From Candidatus Crickella equi (GTDB lineage: Bacteria > Bacillota > Clostridia > Peptostreptococcales > Anaerovoracaceae), in contig JAGHUP010000004.1 in NCBI GenBank assembly GCA_018064755.1, positions 1-64,000 on the forward strand: a stretch of DNA of 64,000 nt, read 5' to 3'. The position numbers were made by a program, and so were the translations under genes. This document shows positions 42,146 through 51,173 of this stretch, piece after piece; position 1 is the first letter of the stretch; each line of letters opens with the position of its first letter. The notes beneath the pieces are model-generated. The model was not told the DNA's origin, ran no database searches, and was given only the letters and a program-made list of their open reading frames with translations.

Positions 42146-44462
42146 CCGCTATGAGCATTTGTCACCAATAATAATGGATGAAGGTCAGATCTGCTTGTGG
42201 CGATATGAGGAAGTCGGCGGAAGAAAAACGAAGGTGCCCTATCAGATAAATGGCAAGAGAGCGGATTCAACTAATCCCGAAACATTCTCTTCATATTATA
42301 AGGCACTCGAAGTTGTGGATGATTATGACGGAATTGGCCTCGGAGTATTCGAGCCGTTCATGGCTGTAGACATCGACCACTGCGTCGAGGATGGCGAGCC
42401 AAACGAAACGGCCAAGAAGATTATCGATACTTTGAAGTCATATACCGAGATCAGCCCTTCCGGAAAAGGCATACGTATAATAGGAAAGCTTTCGGGATTT
42501 GAATATGACCGAGACAATTACTACATCAACAACAGCAAAGTCGGAATTGAAATCTATGTACATGGATGCACGAATAAGTTCGTAACGCTCACTGGCAATA
42601 CGTGTGGTAGCGGATGGGCTGTTAAAGAAATCGATCATGACGCATTACTGGAGGTACTCGACAGATATATGGTCAGGCCGGTTAAGAAGTCTGTCAGAGA
42701 AGTTGCCGATGTTCCAGGTAGCTGCTTGACCGATGAAGAAGTTCTCGAAAAGGCAAACGCCGCCAAGAACTCGCAGAAGTTTAAGGAATTGTGGGATGGC
42801 CGCTATGCCAAAGAGAACACCGAAGAAAGTCAGCAGGAATACGACCTTGCGCTGTGCTCTCTTCTCGCCTTCTGGTGTGGTGGAGACATGGATCAGATTG
42901 ATAGATTGTTCCGTCAGTCCGGTCTGTACCGAGAGAAATGGGAACGCGATGACTATCGCAGCAACACTCTCGTCAAAGCCATCACCGGCTGTAACACATT
43001 CTATAAACCGAAAGAGTTATATATGGAAGATGACTCGCAGTATGTGCTTGAGGCTGTATTCGGACTTGATCCTGCTAACAATGCCAGATATCCGGGCAAC
43101 GACCTCGGCTTTGGCAGACTCTACGCTGATGTGTTTAAGGACACAGTGAGATATGTTCCGGAGCGTAAGAAGTGGTACATCTATGACGGTTCCAGGTGGG
43201 TTCCTGATGTCGGCGCACTGAAAGCTATGGAATTGTGCAAGGCACTTGCCGATGCTCTACTCCACTACACAGCTAATCTTCCAAGTTCAGAGCTCAAGGA
43301 ATTCTGGATAGATATGTGTAAGAAGTGGAATAACCGCCGGTACAGAGAAACTTACCTCAAGGAAGCGCAGAGCGTCTATCCGATCTCTATGGAGGAGTTC
43401 GATGCCGATAAGTACTTGCTCAATTGTAAGAACGGCACGCTCAATCTCCTCACAGGAGAATTCAAAAGCCATAGTCCGGCAGACAAACTTACCAAGATGG
43501 CGCCTGTCGACTATGACAAGTATGCGCGCAATGGCAGATGGCTCAGCTTCATCAAGGAAGTCATGAGCAATGACGATGACAAAGCATTGTTCCTGCAGAA
43601 GTCGCTCGGCTACGGCATCAGTGGTGATACTCGTCACGAGTGCATGTTCTTCCTCTACGGAGAGACCACTCGCAATGGTAAGGGAACACTGATGGAAAGC
43701 ATCCTGAGTGTGCTCGGCGATTATGGCAAAGCTACAAGGCCTGAGACAATCGCACAGAAGCAGAATGTTAACAGCCAGGCACCAAGCGAGGACATCGCTA
43801 GACTCGCAGGAATACGTTTCGCTAACATATCCGAGCCAAGCAGAGGCTTATACCTGAACACTGCTCAGGTTAAGAGCATGACCGGTAACGACACACTGAA
43901 CGCCAGATTCTTGAATGAGAACTCATTCGACTTCAAGCCGCAGTTCAAGCTGTACGTCAATACCAACTATCTGCCTGTGATTAATGACCTCACGCTATTC
44001 TCTAGCGGTAGAGTGATTGTCATCCCATTCGACAGACACTTTGAAGAATGGGAACAAGATAAATCTCTCAAGGAAGATTTTAACAGACCGGAAGCTAAAA
44101 GCGCAATTCTAAACTGGCTGATTGACGGATTTAATCTACTTCAGTCAGAAGGTCTCGAACAGCCGGATTCGGTAAGGAAGGCAATCCAGGAGTATGAGTA
44201 TGAAAGCAATAAAGTAGTTCAATTTAGAGACGAGTGTATGATACCGCTCACTGGTTACAGATTAAAAGCGAAAGAAATTTACGAAGCCTATAAAACATGG
44301 AATGAAAAGAATGGATACTACGCAGAAAGCTACAAGAACTTTATGCCTGAGCTACGTAAGGTTGGCAAGGTTAGCAGGCAGAGACCTAGTGACGGTGGCG
44401 AGAAAGTCACAGTGCTTGAAGGCTTCAAGTTTGTACGGGAATACGATTATCACAACTGGTAA
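42132..44462 (+). CDS. Primase-polymerase/SF3 helicase replication protein
   Basis: A 776-residue fused replication protein. The N-terminal about 250 residues form an archaeo-eukaryotic-type primase-polymerase, with the metal-binding D80 and D82 in 'FMAVDIDHC' and 'ISPSGKGIRI'. The C-terminal part is a D5/P4-type SF3 helicase: Walker A 'GETTRNGKGT' near residue 510, 'FANISEPSRG' and 'NYLPVINDLTLFSSGRVIVIPFDR' motifs (shown in part). Such proteins start replication of phage satellites and plasmids at an adjacent iteron origin. GAGGAG precedes the ATG. Confidence 0.92.
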   Translation: MTTNNRYEHLSPIIMDEGQICLWRYEEVGGRKTKVPYQINGKRADSTNPETFSSYYKALEVVDDYDGIGLGVFEPFMAVDIDHCVEDGEPNETAKKIIDTLKSYTEISPSGKGIRIIGKLSGFEYDRDNYYINNSKVGIEIYVHGCTNKFVTLTGNTCGSGWAVKEIDHDALLEVLDRYMVRPVKKSVREVADVPGSCLTDEEVLEKANAAKNSQKFKELWDGRYAKENTEESQQEYDLALCSLLAFWCGGDMDQIDRLFRQSGLYREKWERDDYRSNTLVKAITGCNTFYKPKELYMEDDSQYVLEAVFGLDPANNARYPGNDLGFGRLYADVFKDTVRYVPERKKWYIYDGSRWVPDVGALKAMELCKALADALLHYTANLPSSELKEFWIDMCKKWNNRRYRETYLKEAQSVYPISMEEFDADKYLLNCKNGTLNLLTGEFKSHSPADKLTKMAPVDYDKYARNGRWLSFIKEVMSNDDDKALFLQKSLGYGISGDTRHECMFFLYGETTRNGKGTLMESILSVLGDYGKATRPETIAQKQNVNSQAPSEDIARLAGIRFANISEPSRGLYLNTAQVKSMTGNDTLNARFLNENSFDFKPQFKLYVNTNYLPVINDLTLFSSGRVIVIPFDRHFEEWEQDKSLKEDFNRPEAKSAILNWLIDGFNLLQSEGLEQPDSVRKAIQEYEYESNKVVQFRDECMIPLTGYRLKAKEIYEAYKTWNEKNGYYAESYKNFMPELRKVGKVSRQRPSDGGEKVTVLEGFKFVREYDYHNW

Positions 44463-44464
44463 TA

Positions 44465-44560
44465 CGGTTTGTGGCAGTATGTGGCACTTAATTTAAGCCC
44501 TTTCTATATATGCCATATATGAAACTCATTAAAACATGTGCCACAAAGTGCCACATGTGA
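44465..44560. other. Candidate replication origin with inverted iteron pairs
   Basis: TGTGGCA occurs at 44470 and 44480 (10-base period) and its complement TGCCACA at 44539 and 44549 (10-base period). The two pairs face each other across an AT-rich stretch with TATATATGCCATATATGA. Position directly after a primase-helicase gene matches the origins of staphylococcal pathogenicity islands. Confidence 0.65.
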
Positions 44561-44646
44561 TAATCCGCTGTGGTAGCAGACTGCGAAGACAATAAATGAC
44601 AACAATAAAGTAAAACAAATAATTCTATTAGAAGGAGGATTAAACA

Positions 44647-44922
44647 ATGAATGCATTTAGACCGATTGGAATAATCAATGCAAAGCTCTCATCGAGCTAT
44701 GTCAGCTTAGCTGATTTTAACGATGATAAATATGATGCCGTTGCTCTCTACGCAGATAAGAACGACAGACCGCTCATTGTATGTGCAAGCAAGTCGTGTG
44801 AGCCTGCTAGATATAGAGTAATCTACGGCCAGAGTGTATGCTTCTTTACCAGTTTCAAGGATGTGCAGGATTTCTGCGAGAAGCATAATTACAAGATGAT
44901 TAGAGAAGGAGGAAGACGATAA
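44647..44922 (+). CDS. Small hypothetical satellite protein
   Basis: A 91-residue protein with AAGGAGG before the ATG. Not recognised. It has no membrane segment or metal site; the C-terminal 'VQDFCEKHNYKMIREGGRR' is basic. It is coupled to the next gene by TAATG. Position after the origin suggests an accessory or helper-interference gene, without direct evidence. Confidence 0.6.
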   Translation: MNAFRPIGIINAKLSSSYVSLADFNDDKYDAVALYADKNDRPLIVCASKSCEPARYRVIYGQSVCFFTSFKDVQDFCEKHNYKMIREGGRR

Positions 44923-45311
44923 TGAAGAATTATCCTGAAGTAAAAGATAGTGATCCGGTATATCCACTCAGATATTCTGAGGCAAAGGATTGGTATAGAG
45001 TACCTTATTTTTGTGAGCCTAGTAGACTCAGTTGGCTGAGATCACACTCTGATAAGAAATACTACATTCGCCAATTAGATGTTGGCATCTACGAGATAGG
45101 TAGCATTCATGGAGGCAAGGTACCTAACGCCAAGAAGATTAAGGTTGAATGCCCTGACCATCAGTTTGAACTTCTTGAAGCAGTAGACAGCACTACGCTT
45201 TTCTGCGGATTGTGTGCTCCCCATAAGTATGTCAAGAATGGTGAGATTTTAAAGAAGTGCATCAGGCTTGCTGAAAATGGCGCACCACTGCCTTACATAC
45301 CAGAAGATTAA
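44922..45311 (+). CDS. Small cysteine-containing hypothetical satellite protein
   Basis: A 129-residue protein overlapping the previous gene by one base, with GGAGGAAG upstream. Not recognised. The C-terminal half has 'VECPDH' and 'LFCGLCAPHKY', a possible zinc site. It precedes the GC-rich packaging-site candidate. Confidence 0.55.
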   Translation: MKNYPEVKDSDPVYPLRYSEAKDWYRVPYFCEPSRLSWLRSHSDKKYYIRQLDVGIYEIGSIHGGKVPNAKKIKVECPDHQFELLEAVDSTTLFCGLCAPHKYVKNGEILKKCIRLAENGAPLPYIPED

Positions 45312-45410
45312 CCCTAGGGGGATGGTAAATCTCTGTGACCTCTTCTGCCAGGGAACGGCGCGGGGTGACACGCACAAAATCCGGAAACCGAACGGGGGAT
45401 TAACACGATA
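45312..45410 (+). other. GC-rich phage-like packaging (cos) site candidate
   Basis: About 100 non-coding bases much richer in G+C than their surroundings: CCCTAGGGGGATGGTAAATC at the start, then CAGGGAACGGCGCGGGGTGA and ACCGAACGGGGG. Blocks of this style (a G-run followed by TAAATCTCT, then GGGAACGGCGCGGGG) are, from memory, common just before small-terminase genes of siphophages. Here a capsid gene follows. No terminase gene is present in the element. Confidence 0.4.
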
Positions 45411-45430
45411 TTAGATGGAGGATTATTAAT

Positions 45431-46378
45431 ATGAACAATGAATTAAGTTATTACTCAATACATAACGATGCTCAGAACATCAATTATGCTTTTAACAGGG
45501 TTCTGCGCAAGAAAAATATAGGTAAGGATGATTCGACCTACCTGACATTTATCAGGTCAGCAGAGGCTCAATATTATCAACTTCCTGAGGAAAGCAAGAA
45601 GGCCTATGATAAGGCTCTAGCAGATGAAAACCTGTTTAGAAGAATCGGTACTGTGACTGATGTAAGTGTATCGACCGGCAGTGTAATAGTTACAGCAACT
45701 GACGGATCAGCTGAAATAGTACCACCTGAAACTGCATTTCCTGATAACGATGATACTATCAGCGAGAGCACTTTCAACACGCACAAGATTGCAAGTATGT
45801 GTAAATTGAATAATGCGTTTGTTCGAGACAAGAATTATGATATTCAGAAATACCTGAGAAACACATTCGCACGCAGATTTGGTAGAAAAGAAGAAGATGT
45901 GTTTATCAACGGCGCCGGAACATCTGAGCCTAAGGGCATCCTCGCATCTGCTGAAATCGGCAGAACTGTTGTTGGCGATGACTTCACCGCCGATGATCTG
46001 ATTAAGCTCTACTTCTCCCTGGACAAGCATATGCGTAAAAATGCTACCTGGGTGATGAGTGATGAAACTTCGCTGAAAGTCAGAACGATGAAAGACGGTG
46101 CCGGCAACTACCTGTGGAAAGACGATACAATCCTCGGTAGGCCTGTGGAGATTTCCAACTATATGGAAGATGCCACAAAGCCGATTGCTTTCGGAGACTT
46201 CTCATTCTTCTGGATCATCCAGAGAAGTCCGCTCTCAGTCAAGGTGTTATCCGAATTGTACTCACTCCAGGATAAGACTGGATATGTAGGCTATGAGACA
46301 CTAGACGGAAAGCTGATCAGATCCGACGCTATCAAGCTGCTTTTACTAGAAGAGGAAGAAAACCCTGATAGCGAATAA
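45431..46378 (+). CDS. HK97-type major capsid protein
   Basis: A 315-residue phage capsid protein. 'VFINGAGTSEPKGIL', 'ATWVMSDETSLKVRTMKDGAG' (trimmed at both ends) and 'LGRPVEISNYME' are standard HK97-fold markers, and 'PIAFGDFSFFWIIQRSPLSVKV' region follows. The N-terminal about 90 residues are the helical delta-like domain that is often removed by a prohead protease; no protease or portal gene is encoded next to it. As the only structural gene of the satellite it may redirect helper-phage assembly. Confidence 0.9.
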   Translation: MNNELSYYSIHNDAQNINYAFNRVLRKKNIGKDDSTYLTFIRSAEAQYYQLPEESKKAYDKALADENLFRRIGTVTDVSVSTGSVIVTATDGSAEIVPPETAFPDNDDTISESTFNTHKIASMCKLNNAFVRDKNYDIQKYLRNTFARRFGRKEEDVFINGAGTSEPKGILASAEIGRTVVGDDFTADDLIKLYFSLDKHMRKNATWVMSDETSLKVRTMKDGAGNYLWKDDTILGRPVEISNYMEDATKPIAFGDFSFFWIIQRSPLSVKVLSELYSLQDKTGYVGYETLDGKLIRSDAIKLLLLEEEENPDSE

Positions 46379-46414
46379 CAACACGCCTCCTAATTGCTTC
46401 ATATAGAGAAAGCG

Positions 46415-46455
46415 AACCCCATACCATTTAGCCTTCTTTCCGGTATGGGGGTTTT
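46415..46455 (+). terminator. Terminator after the capsid gene
   Basis: CCCCATACC (46417-46425) pairs with GGTATGGGG (46442-46450), followed by GTTTTG. It separates the rightward module from the leftward cargo. Confidence 0.7.
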
Positions 46456-46504
46456 GCTATGCATCTTTCATCAAATATATATGTCAGCCTCAGCGGTTTG
46501 ACAT

Positions 46505-46678
46505 TTATTCATTTTTATTTTTATTTCTTAAAGAATCAATAACCAAAAGAATAGCACAAGTTAATGCAAGCGTAATAAATGCTTCTATTGGCACATTATA
46601 ACCTTTGTAAATACCAACGCTAATAATTATCGCTGCTATCATTACAAGAAACAAATCTCTCCTTGTAGTCTTCTTCAT
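46505..46678 (-). CDS. 57-residue two-segment membrane protein
   Basis: A 57-residue gene with AAAGGAGA before its ATG. The product starts 'MKKTTRRDLFLVMIAAIIIS', has two hydrophobic segments and ends in a Lys/Asn-rich tail. It lies 16 bases behind the lipoprotein gene, in the same direction as the ABC transporter genes, and is probably the last gene of that cargo operon. Its size and form recall immunity peptides or small transporter accessories; no family is recognised. Confidence 0.6.
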   Translation of the reverse strand: MKKTTRRDLFLVMIAAIIISVGIYKGYNVPIEAFITLALTCAILLVIDSLRNKNKNE

Positions 46679-46694
46679 TTTGTGTCTCCTTTGA

Positions 46695-47159
46695 CTATTT
46701 GCATTTTAGAACGACAGTCTTCTCATCATCCGATAATGCATCTACTTGATGGAAGCCACTGTCACCTTCGGAATTCATTTCAGTTGCCTGACCATCTATA
46801 TATGTTATTACTATAGTATCATCCTTGAATTCTATCTTTTTTGAATAGTCATATTTCGCATGATAGCCGTCCTCTTCAAATTCACCACCATGTGTTAATA
46901 TCATTGTATTCTCATCATTTATATGCCCAGAACACTCGCTCTTTGCAACATACTGTGGTGAAATGGTTTCCTCGACTGTAACGATGCTATCTGGCTGATC
47001 ATAACTCTTCAATGATATTGACATCTCATCTCCCCAAGGAGTCATTCCTAAATATGTCTTTCCGACATACGAACTAATATCATCATTGGTTGCGCTACTG
47101 CAGGCACAAAAGCCGAAACATACAATTGCTGAAAATAGTACAAGTATTAATTTTTTCAT
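46695..47159 (-). CDS. Putative lipoprotein of the ABC cargo
   Basis: A 154-residue lipoprotein. Start 47159 is chosen for CGGAGGA; an in-frame upstream start at 47177 lacks a site. 'MKKLILVLFSAIVCFGFCACSS' contains a signal helix and lipobox 'FCAC'. The mature part is strand-rich with 'KTYLGMTPWGDEMSISL'. No family is recognised. It follows the ABC ATPase gene and may be a binding or immunity lipoprotein. Confidence 0.65.
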   Translation of the reverse strand: MKKLILVLFSAIVCFGFCACSSATNDDISSYVGKTYLGMTPWGDEMSISLKSYDQPDSIVTVEETISPQYVAKSECSGHINDENTMILTHGGEFEEDGYHAKYDYSKKIEFKDDTIVITYIDGQATEMNSEGDSGFHQVDALSDDEKTVVLKCK

Positions 47160-47232
47160 AATGTATATCCTCCGCAAATTCGTATTATTATTGGGAAGAT
47201 TGTATCATAAATAGAACAATCATTACAACATG

Positions 47233-47910
47233 TTATATGTTGGCTATTATACCGTCTTCTATACGTATTATTCTTGATGCATATTTTGCTACCTCAAGAT
47301 CATGAGTCACCATTACAATGGTCATACCTTCCAGATTCAACTCCTTAAGCAAATCTAAAACGACAATGGTATTTTCATTATCAAGATTTCCTGTTGGCTC
47401 GTCTGCTAGCAAAAACTTAGGATTATTAGAAATTGCTCTAAGTATGGCAACTCTTTGTTGCTCTCCACCGGATAGATGATTAGGGTGTTTTTTCGCAAGA
47501 TCTTCCATTCCCAGTTTTGAAAGCAAAGACATTGCTCTGATTTCTCGTTCCTTCTTTTTCATTCCATCATAGCCCAGAGGGACAGCAATATTGTCCATAA
47601 CGGTTAAATCAGTAATAAGGTTATAATTCTGAAATACAAATCCGCATTCTGTTCTGCGTATGAAAGCTTTTTCCTTATTCGTCTTCTCTGCAATATTATA
47701 ACCGTTCAAATAATAGTTTCCTGATGATGGTTCATCCAAAAGGCCTAGAATATTGAGCAACGTGGACTTCCCACAACCGGAAGTTCCTAGTATGCATACA
47801 AAATCTCCTTGCTCCACCTCTAAATCTATTCCTTTTAGAACATCGACTGATACATTATCAACACGATAGTTTTTCCGTATATCATGTAATTTGATCATTG
47901 ATTTCTCCAC
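47233..47910 (-). CDS. ABC transporter ATPase, MacB/LolD type
   Basis: A 225-residue ATPase with Walker A 'GTSGCGKST', Q-loop 'FVFQNYNLI', signature 'LSGGEQQRVAILRAI' and Walker B 'FLLADEPTG'. The family pairs with FtsX-like permeases and powers mechanotransmission or peptide/lipoprotein export rather than classic import. Its stop and the next start are coupled: ATG at 47910 overlaps the last base of the permease gene. Confidence 0.93.
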   Translation of the reverse strand: MEKSMIKLHDIRKNYRVDNVSVDVLKGIDLEVEQGDFVCILGTSGCGKSTLLNILGLLDEPSSGNYYLNGYNIAEKTNKEKAFIRRTECGFVFQNYNLITDLTVMDNIAVPLGYDGMKKKEREIRAMSLLSKLGMEDLAKKHPNHLSGGEQQRVAILRAISNNPKFLLADEPTGNLDNENTIVVLDLLKELNLEGMTIVMVTHDLEVAKYASRIIRIEDGIIANI

Positions 47911-49058
47911 TAATCTCTTATCATACTTAACACATGATTGCTGCCAAGTCTATTACACACAGATATGATTGTTATGAGTATAGTCGCAAACACCAATACC
48001 AATTCCAGCAAGAAAGACTGAGGGCAGATCCTGGTTAGTATATCGCCAGGCATAATGCCCAGATCAAGCTTAGTTGTTGCTACAATCCCAAGCACACTTC
48101 CAAGCAGTAATCCCACAGAATTGATGACTATGATTTCTATACTTATCTCAAATCCAAGTTGCGACTTTTCAGCTCCGGCAGCAAGACAAATACCATACGA
48201 CCTTTTCCGTCTTTCAAACATCACCTGAAAAGCTGACAATTGTCCTATACAATACATGCATATGAACAATATGCTTCCGCTCTCAATGGTCTTTATAGAA
48301 CGATCCGTCTTAAACCTAAAACTATCAAGTTCCACCTCAGGAGATATTATTCGATATCGAAAGCCTCCATTATGCGTATTGCTTAAATAGCTTTCTATTT
48401 TTCTTATAGTGAGCTCCTTATTTGGAAGAAGATCAGCTGACCATTCTACATGAATACCTGCAGAAGAAATCTCAGCTATATAATCTTCCATATACTCAAT
48501 AGGAATGATTATACACTCTGAAAATGCAACTTCTTTTTCACCGTTGTTTATAACATTGGTTTCTAACGTTTTAGGCATCACTTTCAAACTTATGCCTTTA
48601 GGTATCACGCTGTTCAGAACTTCTTGAGGAACTGAGATTTCAGGTTCCCAATATGCTTGGCTATTATTAAGATCCAGTGCACTGTAATCTATAGCAACCA
48701 GGTGAAATTCATAGAAGGTATCATCATATGGTATGAATTGTGGTATGTCTATATATATGAACGCAGTGTCGTTGCTCAAATTTTGAATTTCATACAGATC
48801 GCCCAGAGTAATCGGTATAGTTGAGCGAGTTTGACTATCATCTACAGTTATTTCCAGAAGAAGATCCCTAACTTGATTTTCTCTGTATTCTGTTTCTTCT
48901 TTCATAGAGAAAAGCAGATTTGAAGAATAAATAAATGCAGATATTCCAATTGTAACTTGAGCTACTATCAGAATTGAAATAAGTATATTAGATCGAATTC
49001 TACTAAAGGCTCTGTAAAAAGAATATCCGCATTTCATTTTTTTACTCCTGAGATCCAA
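47910..49058 (-). CDS. FtsX/MacB-like permease
   Basis: A 382-residue permease with one N-terminal helix, a large extracytoplasmic domain (about 55-255) and three C-terminal helices, the MacB/FtsX layout. It overlaps the upstream permease gene by 17 bases. The two permeases share topology but little sequence and probably form a heterodimer driven by the ATPase. Confidence 0.83.
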   Translation of the reverse strand: MDLRSKKMKCGYSFYRAFSRIRSNILISILIVAQVTIGISAFIYSSNLLFSMKEETEYRENQVRDLLLEITVDDSQTRSTIPITLGDLYEIQNLSNDTAFIYIDIPQFIPYDDTFYEFHLVAIDYSALDLNNSQAYWEPEISVPQEVLNSVIPKGISLKVMPKTLETNVINNGEKEVAFSECIIIPIEYMEDYIAEISSAGIHVEWSADLLPNKELTIRKIESYLSNTHNGGFRYRIISPEVELDSFRFKTDRSIKTIESGSILFICMYCIGQLSAFQVMFERRKRSYGICLAAGAEKSQLGFEISIEIIVINSVGLLLGSVLGIVATTKLDLGIMPGDILTRICPQSFLLELVLVFATILITIISVCNRLGSNHVLSMIRD

Positions 49059-50157
49059 TAAGTTCCGGAATGCTTCTGTTCTCTGTTTTTCTTATCAAAA
49101 TATATGAACATATAGTGCAAAGAATGACCGACAACAATAAAAACATCCCTACAAAGTATCCATCTGTTGAAATTGCACTATCAATCCCTGCGACTTTCGC
49201 TAAAGGCATAACAGAAAGGATCACACATATAGCAGCCGGTATCACTATAATGATTGAATCTATGATCATTTCTGCATTGATATTTCCGCGTTCGGCACCA
49301 AGAGATAACCGCACTCCCACAGTTCTTTTTTCCATCTCTAACTTGCCTAGAAGAATGAGACTTTCATTGATCAGGAAGAATGCGATTGCTACTGCGGCTA
49401 TTGCCAGTCTAAGCAGTCTCCATCTCATTGCATCCTGCATAGCATTGTTATACAGATCTTCTCCATCTGAGACCGAGATCAGTGATGCAGTCTCTTTCAT
49501 TCCATCAATCTGATCGGTAATCTTCTGAATGATCGTCTCCTTATCGGCACCAGATTCCGAAATAATGGTAGCAGATAGCTGAACTCTCTCTATTCCTGAA
49601 TACAGTTTTTTCATAGTGCTGTAAGGAAGCATCAGGCCATCATAACGAGTATTATCTATCAATCCTATGATTGTGATTGGTACATCCTTAATTACAATGG
49701 TGTCGTTTATGCCCAAAGAAAGAGCCTCGGCGTCTTTTTTACTGATTAAACATACCAATTTTCCTTCCCTATGATCAGATGCAGAAAAGCCCCTTCCGAT
49801 AACCGATGGCATTGGTCTGTAGTAGTTTTCATCTATGCTTGTAATAGGCAGATATCGGTCGCTTTGACCGGCAAATGTCTCCTCATAGTGTGCAGAAATA
49901 GAGTAGTCACTATCATCACTTATCACTACAGAGTCAAATTCATCCGCAAACCAGTCAACGACTACGGCATCCTGCATGCGATCAAAAGTATTAAATGCTA
50001 CTGTTTGTTCAACATATCTCATATTCGCAAGACATAATGCAGGCAACAGCAATCCAATATAGAAAGAAATAATAAATATGGCATACTTTCTTTTGTTATA
50101 AATTGCTCTGGCTAAGGATTGTTCGCAAACATACCTGAATCTATTCAACGCATTCAT
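49042..50157 (-). CDS. FtsX/MacB-like permease
   Basis: A 371-residue permease with the same four-helix layout and an extracytoplasmic domain that contains the MacB-type 'VCLISKKDAEALSLGINDTIVIKDVPITIIGLID' motif region (core 'G.tI.i....i.ViGi'). The C-terminal part 'EKRTVGVRLSLGAERGNI' is the cytoplasmic coupling loop common to MacB permeases. It overlaps the propeller lipoprotein gene by 17 bases. Confidence 0.85.
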   Translation of the reverse strand: MNALNRFRYVCEQSLARAIYNKRKYAIFIISFYIGLLLPALCLANMRYVEQTVAFNTFDRMQDAVVVDWFADEFDSVVISDDSDYSISAHYEETFAGQSDRYLPITSIDENYYRPMPSVIGRGFSASDHREGKLVCLISKKDAEALSLGINDTIVIKDVPITIIGLIDNTRYDGLMLPYSTMKKLYSGIERVQLSATIISESGADKETIIQKITDQIDGMKETASLISVSDGEDLYNNAMQDAMRWRLLRLAIAAVAIAFFLINESLILLGKLEMEKRTVGVRLSLGAERGNINAEMIIDSIIIVIPAAICVILSVMPLAKVAGIDSAISTDGYFVGMFLLLSVILCTICSYILIRKTENRSIPELIGSQE

Positions 50158-51154
50158 ATATTTTGATTACTTTTCCAGCCATCGGCATGCAAAGATACAG
50201 TTCTCCGTTTTCTCCGCATTCGATCTGTGGAGCTTCTTCATATCTCAGCTCTGAAATAGTCGCAATAGTTCCGACATAATTACCGTCTAAATCGAGCATA
50301 AACACCGAAGCGGCTGATCCGGATACTGCAATTATGTTCTTATTGGTGATAACAAAATCTACAATGTTAAACCCACACGGAAGATCGCACACTTTTTTCA
50401 ATTCACCGTTTTCAACATCTAACAGATATTCCGGTCCCGTGCTTACTGCGCCAATGCTATCATTCTCTTTATCATAGAAAAGTGACATTGAATTTATCGC
50501 ATATACTTTATCCTCTGATGACTGTACTGGACCAACAAAGTTTGCGCCATATTGTGAGTGAGTTCCATCGAATGAATACTTGTCGATTACAGAATTCGCG
50601 AAAGATAAACCACCAACATATATTCCGCTTTTGTTTACCGCTATGGTTTGAGGCTTGTAAATTGGATCATTATTATCTAATGAGATATAATCCTTATAAT
50701 TTAATTCTGTGTCAAAAATCTGAACTCTTTTGTTACTGGTATCAAGTACATAAATATTCCCATTTGATGCAACAATCGCAGTAGGAGATAGAAATTCTGA
50801 AGAACCGCCTCCCGACGTTCCGATGCTCTTTACTATCTTTCCATCGCCCGAAAATTTGATAACGCAGTTGTTTTCAGAGTCAGTTAAGAGAATTTCATCA
50901 TCAAGAATAGCGATCCCGCCCGGGCTTTTAATATCCTTGAACGATAATTCTGCTACTGTGTACCTGCTAAGGAATACATCATTTAGGGTTTGTAAATCGT
51001 CAGCCAATACTTCTTCAGAGTCTTCTTCATATACCTGCAGAACTTCATCTGCTGACTCTATCATCCGCTTATATGATTCACTTGACTTATTCTGACAACC
51101 GGTCAAAACCAGAATGCACAAGAGTGCTACAACACAGTTTAATCGCCTACTCAC
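50141..51154 (-). CDS. Six-bladed beta-propeller lipoprotein
   Basis: A 337-residue lipoprotein. The GTG at 51154 is chosen because GGAGG lies six bases upstream, whereas the ATG at 51169 has no site. Signal 'CVVALLCILVLTGCQ' has lipobox LTGC. The mature region (about 70-330) is a six-bladed NHL-type propeller, with blades such as 'GGIAILDDEILLTDSENNCV', 'SPTAIVASNGNIYVLDTSNK' and 'ENGELYLCMPMAGKVIKIYE'. Propeller lipoproteins bind ligands on the outside; here it is encoded as first partner of an ABC exporter-like complex. Confidence 0.8.
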   Translation of the reverse strand: MSRRLNCVVALLCILVLTGCQNKSSESYKRMIESADEVLQVYEEDSEEVLADDLQTLNDVFLSRYTVAELSFKDIKSPGGIAILDDEILLTDSENNCVIKFSGDGKIVKSIGTSGGGSSEFLSPTAIVASNGNIYVLDTSNKRVQIFDTELNYKDYISLDNNDPIYKPQTIAVNKSGIYVGGLSFANSVIDKYSFDGTHSQYGANFVGPVQSSEDKVYAINSMSLFYDKENDSIGAVSTGPEYLLDVENGELKKVCDLPCGFNIVDFVITNKNIIAVSGSAASVFMLDLDGNYVGTIATISELRYEEAPQIECGENGELYLCMPMAGKVIKIYECVE

Positions 51155-51173
51155 AATAGCCCTCCACATATGT

